DNA of 37,853 nucleotides from Verrucomicrobiaceae bacterium (GCA_016795375.1 JAEUHJ010000024.1:1-37853); one strand, 5' to 3'; shown: positions 24,021 through 32,634, counted from the first letter of the stretch. Numbers and translations are program-made. The notes: a model not told the origin generated them from the sequence alone.

Positions 24021-24924
24021 GAGAGGCCAGACGTTTCAAATCCGCCGTTTCCACGCCACGGCGGCGCATCTGACGCGGATTCCAATATAGGACGAGAGCG
24101 CGGCCAAAATCCCGCAGCGGAGCGAAGGGCGTGATGAGCACGCGTCGCTCATCCAGGCCGCGAATGCCGAGTGTGGGCAGGATTCCCGCGCAGGCTCCGA
24201 GTCCCACGAGCTGCCGCACCTGAAGCATGGAGCCGCATTCAAAACGCGGGTGGAAATCCACGCCTGCGGAGCGCATCGCCTCGCGGATCGCAGTGTCTGT
24301 CTGGCCGCCATCGCGCCCGGCGGCAAAAGGAAGCATCTGCCAGAGTGCGGGGCTGGCGGCATCGCGTTCTGTGGTGTCGCGCTTCAGCAATGTGCGCGGG
24401 ATGCAGAGGTGGAAACGCATTTTCATCACCAGCGCCGTGTTGGTGCCCGCCGGCACGGCGTTTTGCCGGATGATCGCCAGATCGACACGCCCGTCCTGCA
24501 CCGCGTCACCGAGGCTGCGGCTGCGATGCGCCTCTGTCAGCAGCGTGGCACCGCCCAGATGACGGCTGATGGCCGGCAGGGCGGGCACCAGCAGCCATTC
24601 CAGCACGCTGGCACCCGCGCCGATCACGAAGGACTTCGGCAGCCCGGCCTGCTCTTTGCGAAAATCCTCCAAGTCCTGCAATTGCTCGCGGATCAGCAGC
24701 GCCAGACGCTCTCCAGCAGCGGAAAGCGAGAGCGTCTTGCCTTTTCGCCGGGTCAGTTCCGCGCCGAAAAACTGCTCCAGCTCGCGAATCTGGCGGCTGA
24801 TCTGGCTCTGGCGGTTGGTATCGCCCGGCGCGGCCCTGGCGATGCTGCCCGCCTCAGCCATTTGCATGAATCCGCGCAACCGGTCGAGCGACAGGCCGCC
24901 TTTGGAGAAGAGATGCTCAAACAT
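23986..24924 (-). CDS. LysR-family transcriptional regulator
   Basis: A 312-residue DNA-binding regulator. The winged helix-turn-helix is at about 14-72 (LDRLRGFMQMAEAGSIARAA, then QSQISRQIRELEQFFGAEL). A linker leads to the two-lobed effector-binding domain (from about 95; SFVIGAGASVLEWLL, DLAIIRQNAVPAG, GACAGILPTLG). Length is normal. The helix-turn-helix turn reads APGDTNRQSQISRQI, slightly longer than the usual LxxxSQPA form. It is divergent from the metallophosphatase gene across 71 bases, and converges with the TSUP permease (35-base overlap). A regulatory link to either neighbour is possible but not shown by the sequence. The start at 24924 is preferred over 24966. Confidence 0.9.
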   Translation of the reverse strand: MFEHLFSKGGLSLDRLRGFMQMAEAGSIARAAPGDTNRQSQISRQIRELEQFFGAELTRRKGKTLSLSAAGERLALLIREQLQDLEDFRKEQAGLPKSFVIGAGASVLEWLLVPALPAISRHLGGATLLTEAHRSRSLGDAVQDGRVDLAIIRQNAVPAGTNTALVMKMRFHLCIPRTLLKRDTTERDAASPALWQMLPFAAGRDGGQTDTAIREAMRSAGVDFHPRFECGSMLQVRQLVGLGACAGILPTLGIRGLDERRVLITPFAPLRDFGRALVLYWNPRQMRRRGVETADLKRLASLIAAQTGPTAA

Positions 24925-24995
24925 GACTGTGGAGTCAGTAATCCTGCATTCACCGATATTTTGCAATCGACGACTTGATGGAGAATGCCGGTGTC

Positions 24996-25928
24996 ATGAA
25001 AACGCAACCCTACGACCTGATCGGCGACATCCACGGCCAGCACGGCAAGCTGCTGGCGCTCCTGCACCACCTCGGCTACGCGAAGCACGGCGGCACCTTC
25101 CGCCATCCAGAAGGCCGGAAAGTCATCTTCCTCGGCGACTACATCGACCGTGGCCCTGCCATTCGCGAGGTGTTGCACACCGTGCGCGGCATGGTCGATG
25201 CCAGTGACGCGCTCGCCATCATGGGAAACCACGAATACAATGCCGTCTGCGCCGAGACGCCGGATGGCAAAGGCGGCTTTCTCCACCCTGAGAAGAAGAA
25301 TCACGGCGGACAGTTGGAGACGAAGCGCCAGTTCGCGGGTTTCGGTGACGAATGGGAAGAGTGGAAGGCTTGGATGCGCCGCCTGCCCATGTGGCTCGAT
25401 CTCGGTGGTCTGCGCGCCGTCCACGCCTGCTGGGATGCGAAGCGCATCGGCCACATCAACGGCAAAAGCATCGCGGATGACGGATTTCTCCATCTCAGCG
25501 CTGCCAAAGGCACGCCGGAGCATCATGCGGTGGAAAACATCCTCAAAGGCCCCGAGCTGGCGCTGCCGAAAGGCCATGTTTTCCACGACAAGGAAGGCAT
25601 CGCACGCCGCACTGTGCGCGTGAGGTGGTGGGATCTGCCGGGGAAAGCCCGTGTCTGCCATCTTGCCATGCCGGAGCCCTTTGACGTGCCTGGTGATGCC
25701 GCGCCGCACGATCTGCGCCGCATTCCGAACTATGGCGCGTACGAGCCGCCGGTCTTCTTCGGCCATTACTGGCTGCCGCCAGAGCGGAAACGCGAGCCTC
25801 TAGCCCGCAACATCGCCTGCCTCGACTACAGCGGTGCCTTCGCCGACAACACGCTCACTGCCTACCGCTGGGACGGCGAGCGTGAACTGAGCGCGGAGAA
25901 GTTTGCGAGCAACCCTTCACCCGCCTGA
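24996..25928 (+). CDS. Calcineurin-like metallophosphatase (PrpE/ApaH-like)
   Basis: A 310-residue phosphoesterase. All metal-binding motifs of the PPP-type family are present: GDIHG (10-14), GDYIDRGP (47-54), GNHE (77-80), a His in VHACWD, and GHYW near the end. The C-terminal tail NIACLDYSGAFADNTLTAYR is conserved in this subgroup. Probable substrates are phosphoproteins or dinucleoside polyphosphates, which the sequence cannot separate. A weak GGAG lies about 12 bases before the ATG at 24996; an ATG at 24978 would add six residues. The gene is followed at six bases by a small unknown protein, suggesting an operon. A decayed second tail of the same type lies at 26640-26750. Confidence 0.88.
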   Translation: MKTQPYDLIGDIHGQHGKLLALLHHLGYAKHGGTFRHPEGRKVIFLGDYIDRGPAIREVLHTVRGMVDASDALAIMGNHEYNAVCAETPDGKGGFLHPEKKNHGGQLETKRQFAGFGDEWEEWKAWMRRLPMWLDLGGLRAVHACWDAKRIGHINGKSIADDGFLHLSAAKGTPEHHAVENILKGPELALPKGHVFHDKEGIARRTVRVRWWDLPGKARVCHLAMPEPFDVPGDAAPHDLRRIPNYGAYEPPVFFGHYWLPPERKREPLARNIACLDYSGAFADNTLTAYRWDGERELSAEKFASNPSPA

Positions 25929-25933
25929 ATGCC

Positions 25934-26245
25934 ATGAACGCCACACAAAAGTTCACCCTCTTTATCGACGACAACTTCCACTACATGGATGAAAGCGAGC
26001 GCACGTTTGGCGGCGTCTTTGACAGTTACGAGGCCGCGCTGCTCCGGGCGGGGGAGATCGTCGAACGCAGTCTCCAGGAGCTTTTCCAGCCTGGAATGAA
26101 CGCTGAAATGCTTTACCAGCATTACGTCATGTTTGGAGAGGATCCATGGATCTTGGAGACATCCGTTGGCAGACTTAATTTTTCCGCCTGGAACCACGCC
26201 AAAGATCGCTGCGCCCAAATCTGTGCCTCCCACCGCTCAGCCTGA
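25934..26245 (+). CDS. Small conserved hypothetical protein
   Basis: A 103-residue soluble protein with no signal or membrane segment. The opening KFTLFIDDNFHYMDESER and the following FDSYEAALLRAGEIVERSL segment match a widespread small bacterial family with no known function, as far as I can recall. The rest is GEDPWILETSVGRLNFSAW, which is typical of its C-terminal half. It starts six bases after the metallophosphatase stop and is probably translated with it. Confidence 0.75.
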   Translation: MNATQKFTLFIDDNFHYMDESERTFGGVFDSYEAALLRAGEIVERSLQELFQPGMNAEMLYQHYVMFGEDPWILETSVGRLNFSAWNHAKDRCAQICASHRSA

Positions 26246-26286
26246 AGTCACATTCACTCAATTCACCATCAACCCCAACTCACACC

Positions 26287-26619
26287 ATGATCCAAGGACT
26301 CCAAGTCACCCTCTCCGCCACCGAACTCCAGCAACTCTGCACCCGCCGCGCCGAGCATCACCGTGAGCGGGCGGCCTTCTACAAAAGCCAGCATGACACG
26401 CTCCGTGAGGCCATTCGCTCCGCCCAGTACACAGGCGCGGACCCCAAGATGACATTGCGGCGTCAGCATGCCGATCATCTTCTTGCCGCGCAGGAGATGG
26501 ACTTCATCGCCAGCCATCTCGACATGGATGAACGCTACCAGATCGACCGTCAGGACATGCAACGCCTCGGTATCTGCCAGGAGAACCATTACTGTCATGA
26601 TGACATCATCCCGTTTTGA
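26287..26619 (+). CDS. Hypothetical protein
   Basis: A 110-residue protein that I do not recognise. It is predicted largely helical and rich in Gln, His and Arg (LSATELQQLCTRRAEHHRER, then KMTLRRQHADHLLAAQEMDF). Three Cys or His pairs near the end (CQENHYCHDD) might bind metal, but there is no established motif. It follows the small protein at 25934 by 41 bases on the same strand, so it may belong to the same transcript. Codon phase and GC pattern look normal for the region. Confidence 0.6.
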   Translation: MIQGLQVTLSATELQQLCTRRAEHHRERAAFYKSQHDTLREAIRSAQYTGADPKMTLRRQHADHLLAAQEMDFIASHLDMDERYQIDRQDMQRLGICQENHYCHDDIIPF

Positions 26620-26639
26620 CCCGGAGCGAGAATCTTCCC

Positions 26640-26750
26640 CCTGCACGACCATGGCCGGAACCGCCCGCCTGGATGCGTGCGAACATCGCCTGCCTCGATT
26701 ACAGCGCCGCGTTTGGCGAAAGTCCGCTCACGGCGTATCGAGGAGATTGA
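26640..26750 (+). pseudogene. Decayed C-terminal tail of a second metallophosphatase
   Basis: The frame ending TGA at 26748-26750 reads NIACLDYSAAFGESPLTAYRGD from about 26682. This matches NIACLDYSGAFADNTLTAYR near the end of the metallophosphatase at 24996-25928. A few residues before it (PWPEPPAW) may correspond to the WLPPE stretch of the intact gene. The rest of the gene, with all metal-binding motifs, is missing. It is best explained as the remnant of a paralogue or tandem duplicate. It lies in the 180-base gap before the histidine phosphatase. Confidence 0.75.
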
Positions 26751-26799
26751 GCGCGGGTTTTGATCGTTGAGAAATTCGTCACCGCCACTTTTTGAAACC

Positions 26800-27408
26800 A
26801 TGAACTCGCCACCAACTCACTTTTCTACCAGCAGCATCCTTCTCGTCCGGCATGGCGAGAGCGAGGCGAATGCCGGCCTTCCCACAGAAACGCCGCACAG
26901 CATCCCGCTGACGGCCAGGGGGCGTGAGCAGGCGCTCGCTCTCGCTGAGAAATGGACGGACGCGCCGGGGCTGATCGTCGTCTCGCCGTTCCTCCGCACG
27001 CGGCAGACTGCCGCGCCGCTGATGGCGCGTTTTTCCGATGCGCTGGTGGAGGAATGGCCGGTGCATGAGTTCACCTACCTCAATCCCGAGCTGTATCGCG
27101 GCACCACGGAGACACAGCGCGGAGTGTTCGCTCACGATTACTGGCGGCGTTGTGACCCGCGCTGGAACGACGGAGGCGGCGCGGAGTCCTTTGCGCACCT
27201 CATCTCACGCGTGGATGATCTGGAGCGTCGTTTGAAACTGCGCACGAACACAAGGGTCGTCATTTTCACCCACGGCTACTTTATGAAGGCGCTGCTGCTA
27301 CGTCGAGAATGTCCGGGACGTGAGGTGGACGCGGATTTCATGGCTGCTTTTCGGGATGGGAGGAAAAATGACACGCTGCCAAACACGGGCATCATCGCAC
27401 TGACATGA
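26800..27408 (+). CDS. Histidine phosphatase family protein
   Basis: A 202-residue phosphoglycerate-mutase-like phosphatase. The catalytic RHGE is at 17-20 (nucleophile His18), the second Arg is in SPFLRTRQTA (66-68), and the second catalytic His158 is in IFTHGYFMKA. The core is complete and the length normal for small cytoplasmic members. The substrate could be a sugar phosphate or a phosphorylated cofactor; the sequence does not say. The start at 26800 is chosen because it opens shortly before the first strand. It follows the metallophosphatase remnant. Confidence 0.9.
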   Translation: MNSPPTHFSTSSILLVRHGESEANAGLPTETPHSIPLTARGREQALALAEKWTDAPGLIVVSPFLRTRQTAAPLMARFSDALVEEWPVHEFTYLNPELYRGTTETQRGVFAHDYWRRCDPRWNDGGGAESFAHLISRVDDLERRLKLRTNTRVVIFTHGYFMKALLLRRECPGREVDADFMAAFRDGRKNDTLPNTGIIALT

Positions 27409-27505
27409 GAGGGGCTGTCCGCCCCGGCACGACATGAAGTGAATCCGGCGGAGAGTGCAGGCCGTATTTGCCTCGTAGTTTCCCCTGTTTATGCTCGCCG
27501 CCCCC

Positions 27506-28669
27506 ATGTCCACTGTCCAGTCCACGGCCCAAGGCCGCCAGTTCCCGAAGTTCGATCTCTCGCGCCTGCTCGGCACCGTGTTCAAGCCGACCTCCGGCCG
27601 CAAGATATGCATCCTCATCGACCTGCCGGACCTCGCGGAGGCGAAGGATCATGCGTTTCTGAAGAATCCGGCGCGCGCGATCCAGCAGCGGGCGTATGAG
27701 CATTTCCATCTCGGGCTGAAAAACGGCGTGGCGGACGAGCTGGCGCTCAAAGGCGGCGAAATGTATGCCTACACGCAGACGACGGGCAGCAATCTCGATC
27801 TGCCGGATGAATGCGTGGACATGGCGGGCAACAGGCTGAGCCTCGAACGCGACATCTATCCGAATTACGACATCATCCTGTGCATCTCGACTTTCTCTGC
27901 CACCGCGCCGCTGACAGCGTTCGCAAAGCAATATGGTTTCCGTGGAGCCACGCTGCATGGGGTGAACGATGTCATCCTCAATTCCGGCCTCGCGGTCGAT
28001 TATGAAGTGGTCAGCATTGATGCGGAGAAGCTGCGGCTGGCGATGACGCGCTCGGACTGGGTGGAGATCGACTTCACCGTCGAAAACGGTCCCGACATGA
28101 CCGTGCGGCTCGAATTGAGCCGTCAGGAGGCGCAGAAGAGCCACGGCCTCTGCCAGGGCGATGCGCCTGATGTCGCGAACCTGCCCGCAGGCGAGGTTTA
28201 TTTCGTGCCGACGGGCGCGGAGGGCACATTTCCGCTGAAATACGAGGATGGAACGCTGGGGAAGCTCATCGTGACCGGCGGACGCATCATCAAGGCGGAG
28301 TTGATCGAGGGCAAACAGAGCACGATCGACGAGCACAACGCGAAGCTGGCCGATGATCCGATGACCGGTGTGCTCGGCGAGTTGGGATTCGGCACGCAGG
28401 TGCTTCCCGTGTCCGGTGCGGACATCCAGGACGAAAAAGTGCTCGGCACCTGCCATCTGGCGACGGGGCGTGACGATCATCTCGGCGGTCACATCACGCC
28501 TGCGCAGTTCAAGCGTCATCAAAACGCCACGCATGACGACATCCTCTTCGCGCCGCACAAGACGCCGAACTTCGACATCAAGCAGGCGCGCATGCACCGC
28601 GACGGCGTGACGACCGTGCTTATCGAGCATTTCCAGCCGTCGAAGTACTTGCTGGACGCGCTGGCGTAG
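27506..28669 (+). CDS. Metallopeptidase of the M29 (aminopeptidase T) type
   Basis: A 387-residue cytoplasmic protein. The M29 metal ligands can be lined up: Glu230 in PAGEVYFVP, Glu292 in LGELGFGT, His317 in DEKVLGTCHLATG, and His343/Asp345 in THDDIL. The family motif order and spacing fit, though the N-terminal half differs from the classical Thermus enzyme. M29 enzymes are leucyl-type aminopeptidases; a few relatives are ring-cleaving dioxygenases, so the reaction could differ. An ATG at 27491 would add five residues. It stands 95 bases before the ovothiol-type methyltransferase on the same strand, which raises a possible link. Confidence 0.72.
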   Translation: MSTVQSTAQGRQFPKFDLSRLLGTVFKPTSGRKICILIDLPDLAEAKDHAFLKNPARAIQQRAYEHFHLGLKNGVADELALKGGEMYAYTQTTGSNLDLPDECVDMAGNRLSLERDIYPNYDIILCISTFSATAPLTAFAKQYGFRGATLHGVNDVILNSGLAVDYEVVSIDAEKLRLAMTRSDWVEIDFTVENGPDMTVRLELSRQEAQKSHGLCQGDAPDVANLPAGEVYFVPTGAEGTFPLKYEDGTLGKLIVTGGRIIKAELIEGKQSTIDEHNAKLADDPMTGVLGELGFGTQVLPVSGADIQDEKVLGTCHLATGRDDHLGGHITPAQFKRHQNATHDDILFAPHKTPNFDIKQARMHRDGVTTVLIEHFQPSKYLLDALA

Positions 28670-28738
28670 TCGGCAGCCCGCTGGTGGTGGTGGATGATTC
28701 GCGATGCCATGACTTTGAATTATGCTTTGAGTGACCCG

Positions 28739-28756
28739 CCGCGAGAGGACTCGCGG
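28739..28756 (+). other. Hairpin with AGGA in its loop, just before the methyltransferase
   Basis: CCGCGAG (28739-28745) and CTCGCGG (28750-28756) form a 7-bp stem with the loop AGGA. The loop is a Shine-Dalgarno-like core, 15 bases before the ATG at 28765. It may influence translation or may be a dispersed repeat; only one copy was noticed here. Confidence 0.4.
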
Positions 28757-28764
28757 ACTACGTC

Positions 28765-29514
28765 ATGAATACCAACATCTACGAAACCCGGCGTCTGCTT
28801 GATGAATACCTGCTGTTTCACTACGGCACGCCCGCCGAAGTGCTGCCGTGGGAGAACGGGCCGCGTGAGGGACTGGGGTTTTCGGTGCGGACGGTGATGG
28901 AGCTGATCGATCTGCCACGCACGCCGTGTGAAGCCGTGGCGTTAGATTTGGGTTGTGCGGTGGGGCGGTCGAGCTTTGAGCTGGCGAACTTCGGCGTGAG
29001 TGTGCTGGGCATCGATTACTCGCAGAGTTTCGTCGATGCGGCGGCCACGCTGGCCCGCGATGGCCGCATGAGCTACGAGCGAGCCGATGAAGGCAACGCC
29101 AAAACGAGCTTGCTTGCCAAAGTGCCGGAGAATCTGCGGCGTGATCGTGTTCGCTTCGAACAAGGTGACGCGATGAACCTGCGTGATGACCTCGGTGATT
29201 ACGACATCGTGCATGCGGCCAATCTGCTTTGTCGTTTGGGTGATCCTCTGAAGCTGATCGGGCGCCTGCCCGGTCTGGTGCGTCCGGGAGGACAGCTTTT
29301 GCTGACGACGCCCTGCACGTGGCTGGAGGAATTCACGCCGCGCGGGAACTGGCCGCAGGGTTCGACACGGGAATGGCTCACGACGCTGCTGGAGCCGCAT
29401 TTCGATCTCGCGAAGACCTGCGACATGCCGTTTCTGATCCGCGAACATGCGCGGAAATATCAGTGGAGCGTGGCGCTGGGCATGCGCTGGCGGCGGAAAG
29501 TGGAGGCCGGGTGA
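28765..29514 (+). CDS. Stand-alone SAM methyltransferase of the ovothiol (4-mercaptohistidine N1) type
   Basis: A 249-residue class I methyltransferase that matches the C-terminal domain of OvoA. The opening YETRRLLDEYLLFHYGTPAE is the hallmark of that family. The SAM-binding motif I is LDLGCAVGRSS (about 60-70), followed by the acidic GIDYSQSF and the motif ANLLCRLGDP. In ovothiol synthesis the domain methylates the imidazole N of 4-mercaptohistidine. No sulfoxide synthase or beta-lyase domain is present or nearby in the window, so its partner enzymes would be elsewhere or its substrate different. The M29 gene lies directly upstream on the same strand. Confidence 0.85.
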   Translation: MNTNIYETRRLLDEYLLFHYGTPAEVLPWENGPREGLGFSVRTVMELIDLPRTPCEAVALDLGCAVGRSSFELANFGVSVLGIDYSQSFVDAAATLARDGRMSYERADEGNAKTSLLAKVPENLRRDRVRFEQGDAMNLRDDLGDYDIVHAANLLCRLGDPLKLIGRLPGLVRPGGQLLLTTPCTWLEEFTPRGNWPQGSTREWLTTLLEPHFDLAKTCDMPFLIREHARKYQWSVALGMRWRRKVEAG

Positions 29515-29561
29515 TTTTGTAGATTGATTCGCCGTGGCGGTCCCACCTACGCTGCGGGCGC

Positions 29562-30749
29562 ATGAAAAACGCGTTTCCCGTCATCTTCGTTGCCTGCGCA
29601 GTCATTGCGCAGGCACAAACTCCCAGTTTCAAAGCGCAGCAGATCGACGGCGAGGTCGGCATCGGCTACGGACTGGCCGTGGCGGATGTGAATGGCGACC
29701 GGCAGACGGACATCCTGCTCGCGGACAGCAATGTGATCGTCTGGTATGAGAATCCGACGTGGAAGAAGCACATCATCGCTGAAAAACTGACGGAGAAGGA
29801 TCATGTGTGCATCGCGGCGCGTGACATTGATGGCGACGGCAAATGCGAGATCGCCGTGGGCGCGGAATGGAATCCGGGCGACACGACGGGCAGCGGCGCG
29901 GTGTTTTATTTGATCCCGCCGGCGGATCGCACGCAGAAATGGGAGCCGGTGAAGCTCACGCACGAGCCAACAACACATCGCATGAAGTGGGTGCGCAACC
30001 GTGCGGGGCGCTATGACCTCGTCGTGGTGCCGCTGCATGGCCGTGGCAACGACAAGAACGCCGAGGGGGCTGGTGTGCGCGTGCTGGCCTATCACATGCC
30101 GGATGATCCGCACAAGGAATGGAACACCACGCTGGTGCAGGCATCAATGCACAAGACGCACAACCTCGACATCATCCCGGCACCAGGGACCGAAGCGGAA
30201 AGCCTGTTGCTGTGCGGCCGTGAAGGCGTGGTGCGGCTGGATCAGACCGACAACGGCTGGAAGGAGCAGTGGATCACGCAGCACCCGAAGGACAATCCTG
30301 AGCTGCAAGGCGCGGGCGAGGTGCGCTACGGCGCGTTCGCGGGCGGTCAGCCCTATGTGGTGACGATCGAGCCGATGCACGGTGACAAACTGGTCATTTA
30401 CACGCCAAGACCCGAGGGGCCGAAAAACGGCACCTGGCAGCGCCATGTGATCACGAGCGAACTCGTTGATGGTCACGCCATCGCCACGCATGATTTGCTC
30501 GGCTTGAACAACCGACAGGTCGTCGTCGGCTGGCGCGCGCAGCAGAAGATCGGAAAGGTTGCGGTGAAGTTGTTCTGGACGACAAAGGAGGACGGCAACG
30601 GCTGGCAGAACGCCTTCATCGACGATGGTGGCATGGCCTGTGAGGATGCAGTTTGTGCGGATTTGGATGGAGATCGCGACTTGGAGATCATCGCGGCAGG
30701 CCGTCGCAGCAAGAATATCAAGATTTACTGGAATCAGCGAAGCCAGTGA
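29562..30749 (+). CDS. Secreted FG-GAP/VCBS-repeat protein
   Basis: A 395-residue exported protein, probably a beta-propeller. A signal peptide (MKNAFPVIFVACAVIAQA) opens it. Calcium-binding DxDGDxxxD-type loops occur at DVNGDRQTD, DIDGDGKCE and DLDGDRDLE, the first two near the N-terminus and the last near the end, and the blades between them have the FG-GAP look. There is no catalytic motif. Such proteins are abundant in PVC bacteria and are thought to act as binding or adhesion scaffolds. It lies 47 bases after the methyltransferase, though functional linkage is unclear. Confidence 0.85.
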   Translation: MKNAFPVIFVACAVIAQAQTPSFKAQQIDGEVGIGYGLAVADVNGDRQTDILLADSNVIVWYENPTWKKHIIAEKLTEKDHVCIAARDIDGDGKCEIAVGAEWNPGDTTGSGAVFYLIPPADRTQKWEPVKLTHEPTTHRMKWVRNRAGRYDLVVVPLHGRGNDKNAEGAGVRVLAYHMPDDPHKEWNTTLVQASMHKTHNLDIIPAPGTEAESLLLCGREGVVRLDQTDNGWKEQWITQHPKDNPELQGAGEVRYGAFAGGQPYVVTIEPMHGDKLVIYTPRPEGPKNGTWQRHVITSELVDGHAIATHDLLGLNNRQVVVGWRAQQKIGKVAVKLFWTTKEDGNGWQNAFIDDGGMACEDAVCADLDGDRDLEIIAAGRRSKNIKIYWNQRSQ

Positions 30750-30833
30750 AAAGAAATTCCGTCCACTGGCTCTAGCTGATGGGTTGCATGAGCGCGTGCG
30801 GTGCTCCTAGAATCGCCCCTGATCATTCCCGTC

Positions 30834-31448
30834 ATGAAAACCACACGCTTCTCTCTTGCTGTCGCCGCCACGTTGCTGCTCTGCCAGTGCGAGCTGCCGC
30901 AGTTCCCGTATCCGCTGTTTTCATCGCGCACGGAGATGGTGCGGCGACCGCTTTTGGTGCTGCCAGCTCATGCCTCCCAGTCATCCATGTATGTCTGGCA
31001 CGGTGGCGGCCAGCCAGGGCCGCTGAACGTGAACATCGACCTCAGCGACCAGAAGGCCTACCTGTTCAAAAACGGCCGGAGCGTCGGCTGGACGTATGTG
31101 GCGACGGGACGCAGCGGCTATGCCACGCCGACGGGTACCTTCCGCATCATGGAGAAGATCATGGACAAGCGCTCCAACCGCTACGGCATGATCGTGGACC
31201 GGAATGGCGACGTGGTGAACAGCAACGCGACGGCAGGCGTGTCACGCGTGCCTCCCGGCGGTCGTTTCGTCGGAGCACGGATGCCTTACTGGATGCGCAT
31301 CACCGGCTACGGCATCGGCATGCATGCTGGGGCCATCCCGCGCCCCGGCTCGCCGGCATCGCACGGTTGCATCCGTCTGCCGCGTGACATGGCGGAGACG
31401 ATCTATCAGCACACCTCGGTCGGCTCGCGTGTGGCGATCATGCGGTGA
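30834..31448 (+). CDS. L,D-transpeptidase (YkuD family)
   Basis: A 204-residue cell-wall enzyme that would form 3-3 peptidoglycan cross-links or attach proteins to the wall. The catalytic core is complete: His164 in GIGMHAG and S176-H-G-C-I-R181 with nucleophile Cys179. An N-terminal hydrophobic segment ends in LLLCQC. Cys19 is a possible lipid site, but the lipobox is poor, so a plain membrane anchor or signal peptide is also possible. The domain opens at NVNIDLSDQKAYLF. It converges with a glycosyltransferase gene, overlapping it by 11 bases. The start at 30834 is chosen for the hydrophobic segment. Confidence 0.9.
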   Translation: MKTTRFSLAVAATLLLCQCELPQFPYPLFSSRTEMVRRPLLVLPAHASQSSMYVWHGGGQPGPLNVNIDLSDQKAYLFKNGRSVGWTYVATGRSGYATPTGTFRIMEKIMDKRSNRYGMIVDRNGDVVNSNATAGVSRVPPGGRFVGARMPYWMRITGYGIGMHAGAIPRPGSPASHGCIRLPRDMAETIYQHTSVGSRVAIMR

Positions 31449-32634
31449 GCGCGGTGGCGAGGATTTCCTCGAAGCGTTGCAGCCATGTCCGCGTGTTCGC
31501 CTCACGCAGGAGCCATTGTCTTCCAGCGCGGCCCATGGCGTGGCGGGTGGCAGCGGACGCGGCCTCCGTTTCGAGCACGTCGCGCACGAGGCCGGCCACA
31601 TCGCCGGGCTCATGCTGAAAGCCGGTGACGCCGTGCTGCACGATCTCGCCCAGCCCGCCGGATTTGGCGGCGAGCACCGGCTTCGCAAAATCGTACGCCT
31701 CGTACACCACAAGCCCGAGAGGCTCCCACCACGTCGAAGGCACGATGACCGCGCGGCAGCGGCGGAGCGACTCCCGTTTTGTCTCACCGCCGATCTGGCC
31801 GAGGAAGCCGATGTAGGGATTCGTGCGTACACGCTGCTGCACGTCATGTTCCAGCGGCCCTTCGCCCGCGATGTGCAGCAGCGGCGTGCGCTTGCCGAGC
31901 TGCGCGAACAATTTATCCCACACGTCGAGCAGCGGGATGACGCCTTTCGTTTCGACGAGCCTGCCGAGAAACAAGTAATAACCGGCGTCGTCCAGCGCAG
32001 GCTCCTGCGGCAGCGCGTTCCAGGAATGCCGCAGGGTGTGGACACGCGCGGCCGGCAGCGCCCCGGCGGAGACGATCTTCTCCCGCATGAAGTCCGAGAC
32101 GGCGACCCATGCCTTCACGCTTTGCAGCCAGCCGCTCCGGCGCAGCAGCGTCAGCATCAGTGCCATGAGAGCGCTTTTAGCCATCGAGTCCTGCCACGTC
32201 GCGCCGCGAATTTCCGGCCAGTGGCTGCCATACAGCGCGTCGGGCGTCAGCCTCCCGTCCACCTGGAGCGCGCCACCCACGGAGAACGGCCGGTAATTGT
32301 GCAAAAACTGCACCACCGGCAGCTTCCGCCCCAAGGCGGCGTGGTAGAGCGCGGGCGAGCCGACGGGATGGATGTTGTGAAACACCGCCGCCTGCGCGCC
32401 GCTGGCGTCCAGCGCGGCCTCAAGGCGTCCGCGTGCCTCGCGGTTGTAGAAAAGCCGCGCCGCCTGCCGCCACTTTGACGGCGCGCTCCCTCCGGTCCAC
32501 TCAGCGCTCTCAAACCGGCACCACGTCATGGCATGCTGCGTGGAGAGATCGTCGTGGATCTTGTCCACGATCAATTCCTCTCCGCCACGGAAAAGGTAGC
32601 GGTTGAAGACATGCAGCAGGGCGGTGGGGGCCAT
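31438..32634 (-). CDS. GT4-family glycosyltransferase
   Basis: A 398-residue retaining glycosyltransferase of the GT-B fold. The N-terminal lobe begins with LLHVFNRYLFRGGEE, a glycine-rich acceptor loop. The C-terminal lobe has the donor-binding motif with Glu-x7-Glu: E and E in WWEPLGLVVYEA. Motifs YYLFLGRLVETKG and AGEGPLEHD are standard for GT4. The transferred sugar cannot be inferred. The start at 32634 is preferred; a GTG at 32676 would add 14 residues. Its stop overlaps the converging L,D-transpeptidase by 11 bases. The gene is isolated from other glycan-biosynthesis genes. Confidence 0.9.
   Translation of the reverse strand: MAPTALLHVFNRYLFRGGEELIVDKIHDDLSTQHAMTWCRFESAEWTGGSAPSKWRQAARLFYNREARGRLEAALDASGAQAAVFHNIHPVGSPALYHAALGRKLPVVQFLHNYRPFSVGGALQVDGRLTPDALYGSHWPEIRGATWQDSMAKSALMALMLTLLRRSGWLQSVKAWVAVSDFMREKIVSAGALPAARVHTLRHSWNALPQEPALDDAGYYLFLGRLVETKGVIPLLDVWDKLFAQLGKRTPLLHIAGEGPLEHDVQQRVRTNPYIGFLGQIGGETKRESLRRCRAVIVPSTWWEPLGLVVYEAYDFAKPVLAAKSGGLGEIVQHGVTGFQHEPGDVAGLVRDVLETEAASAATRHAMGRAGRQWLLREANTRTWLQRFEEILATALTA

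Noticed and set aside
24925..24995. A LysR binding site between the LysR and metallophosphatase genes
   Set aside because: The divergent gap is the right place, but I could not find a convincing T-N11-A dyad, so no operator is claimed.
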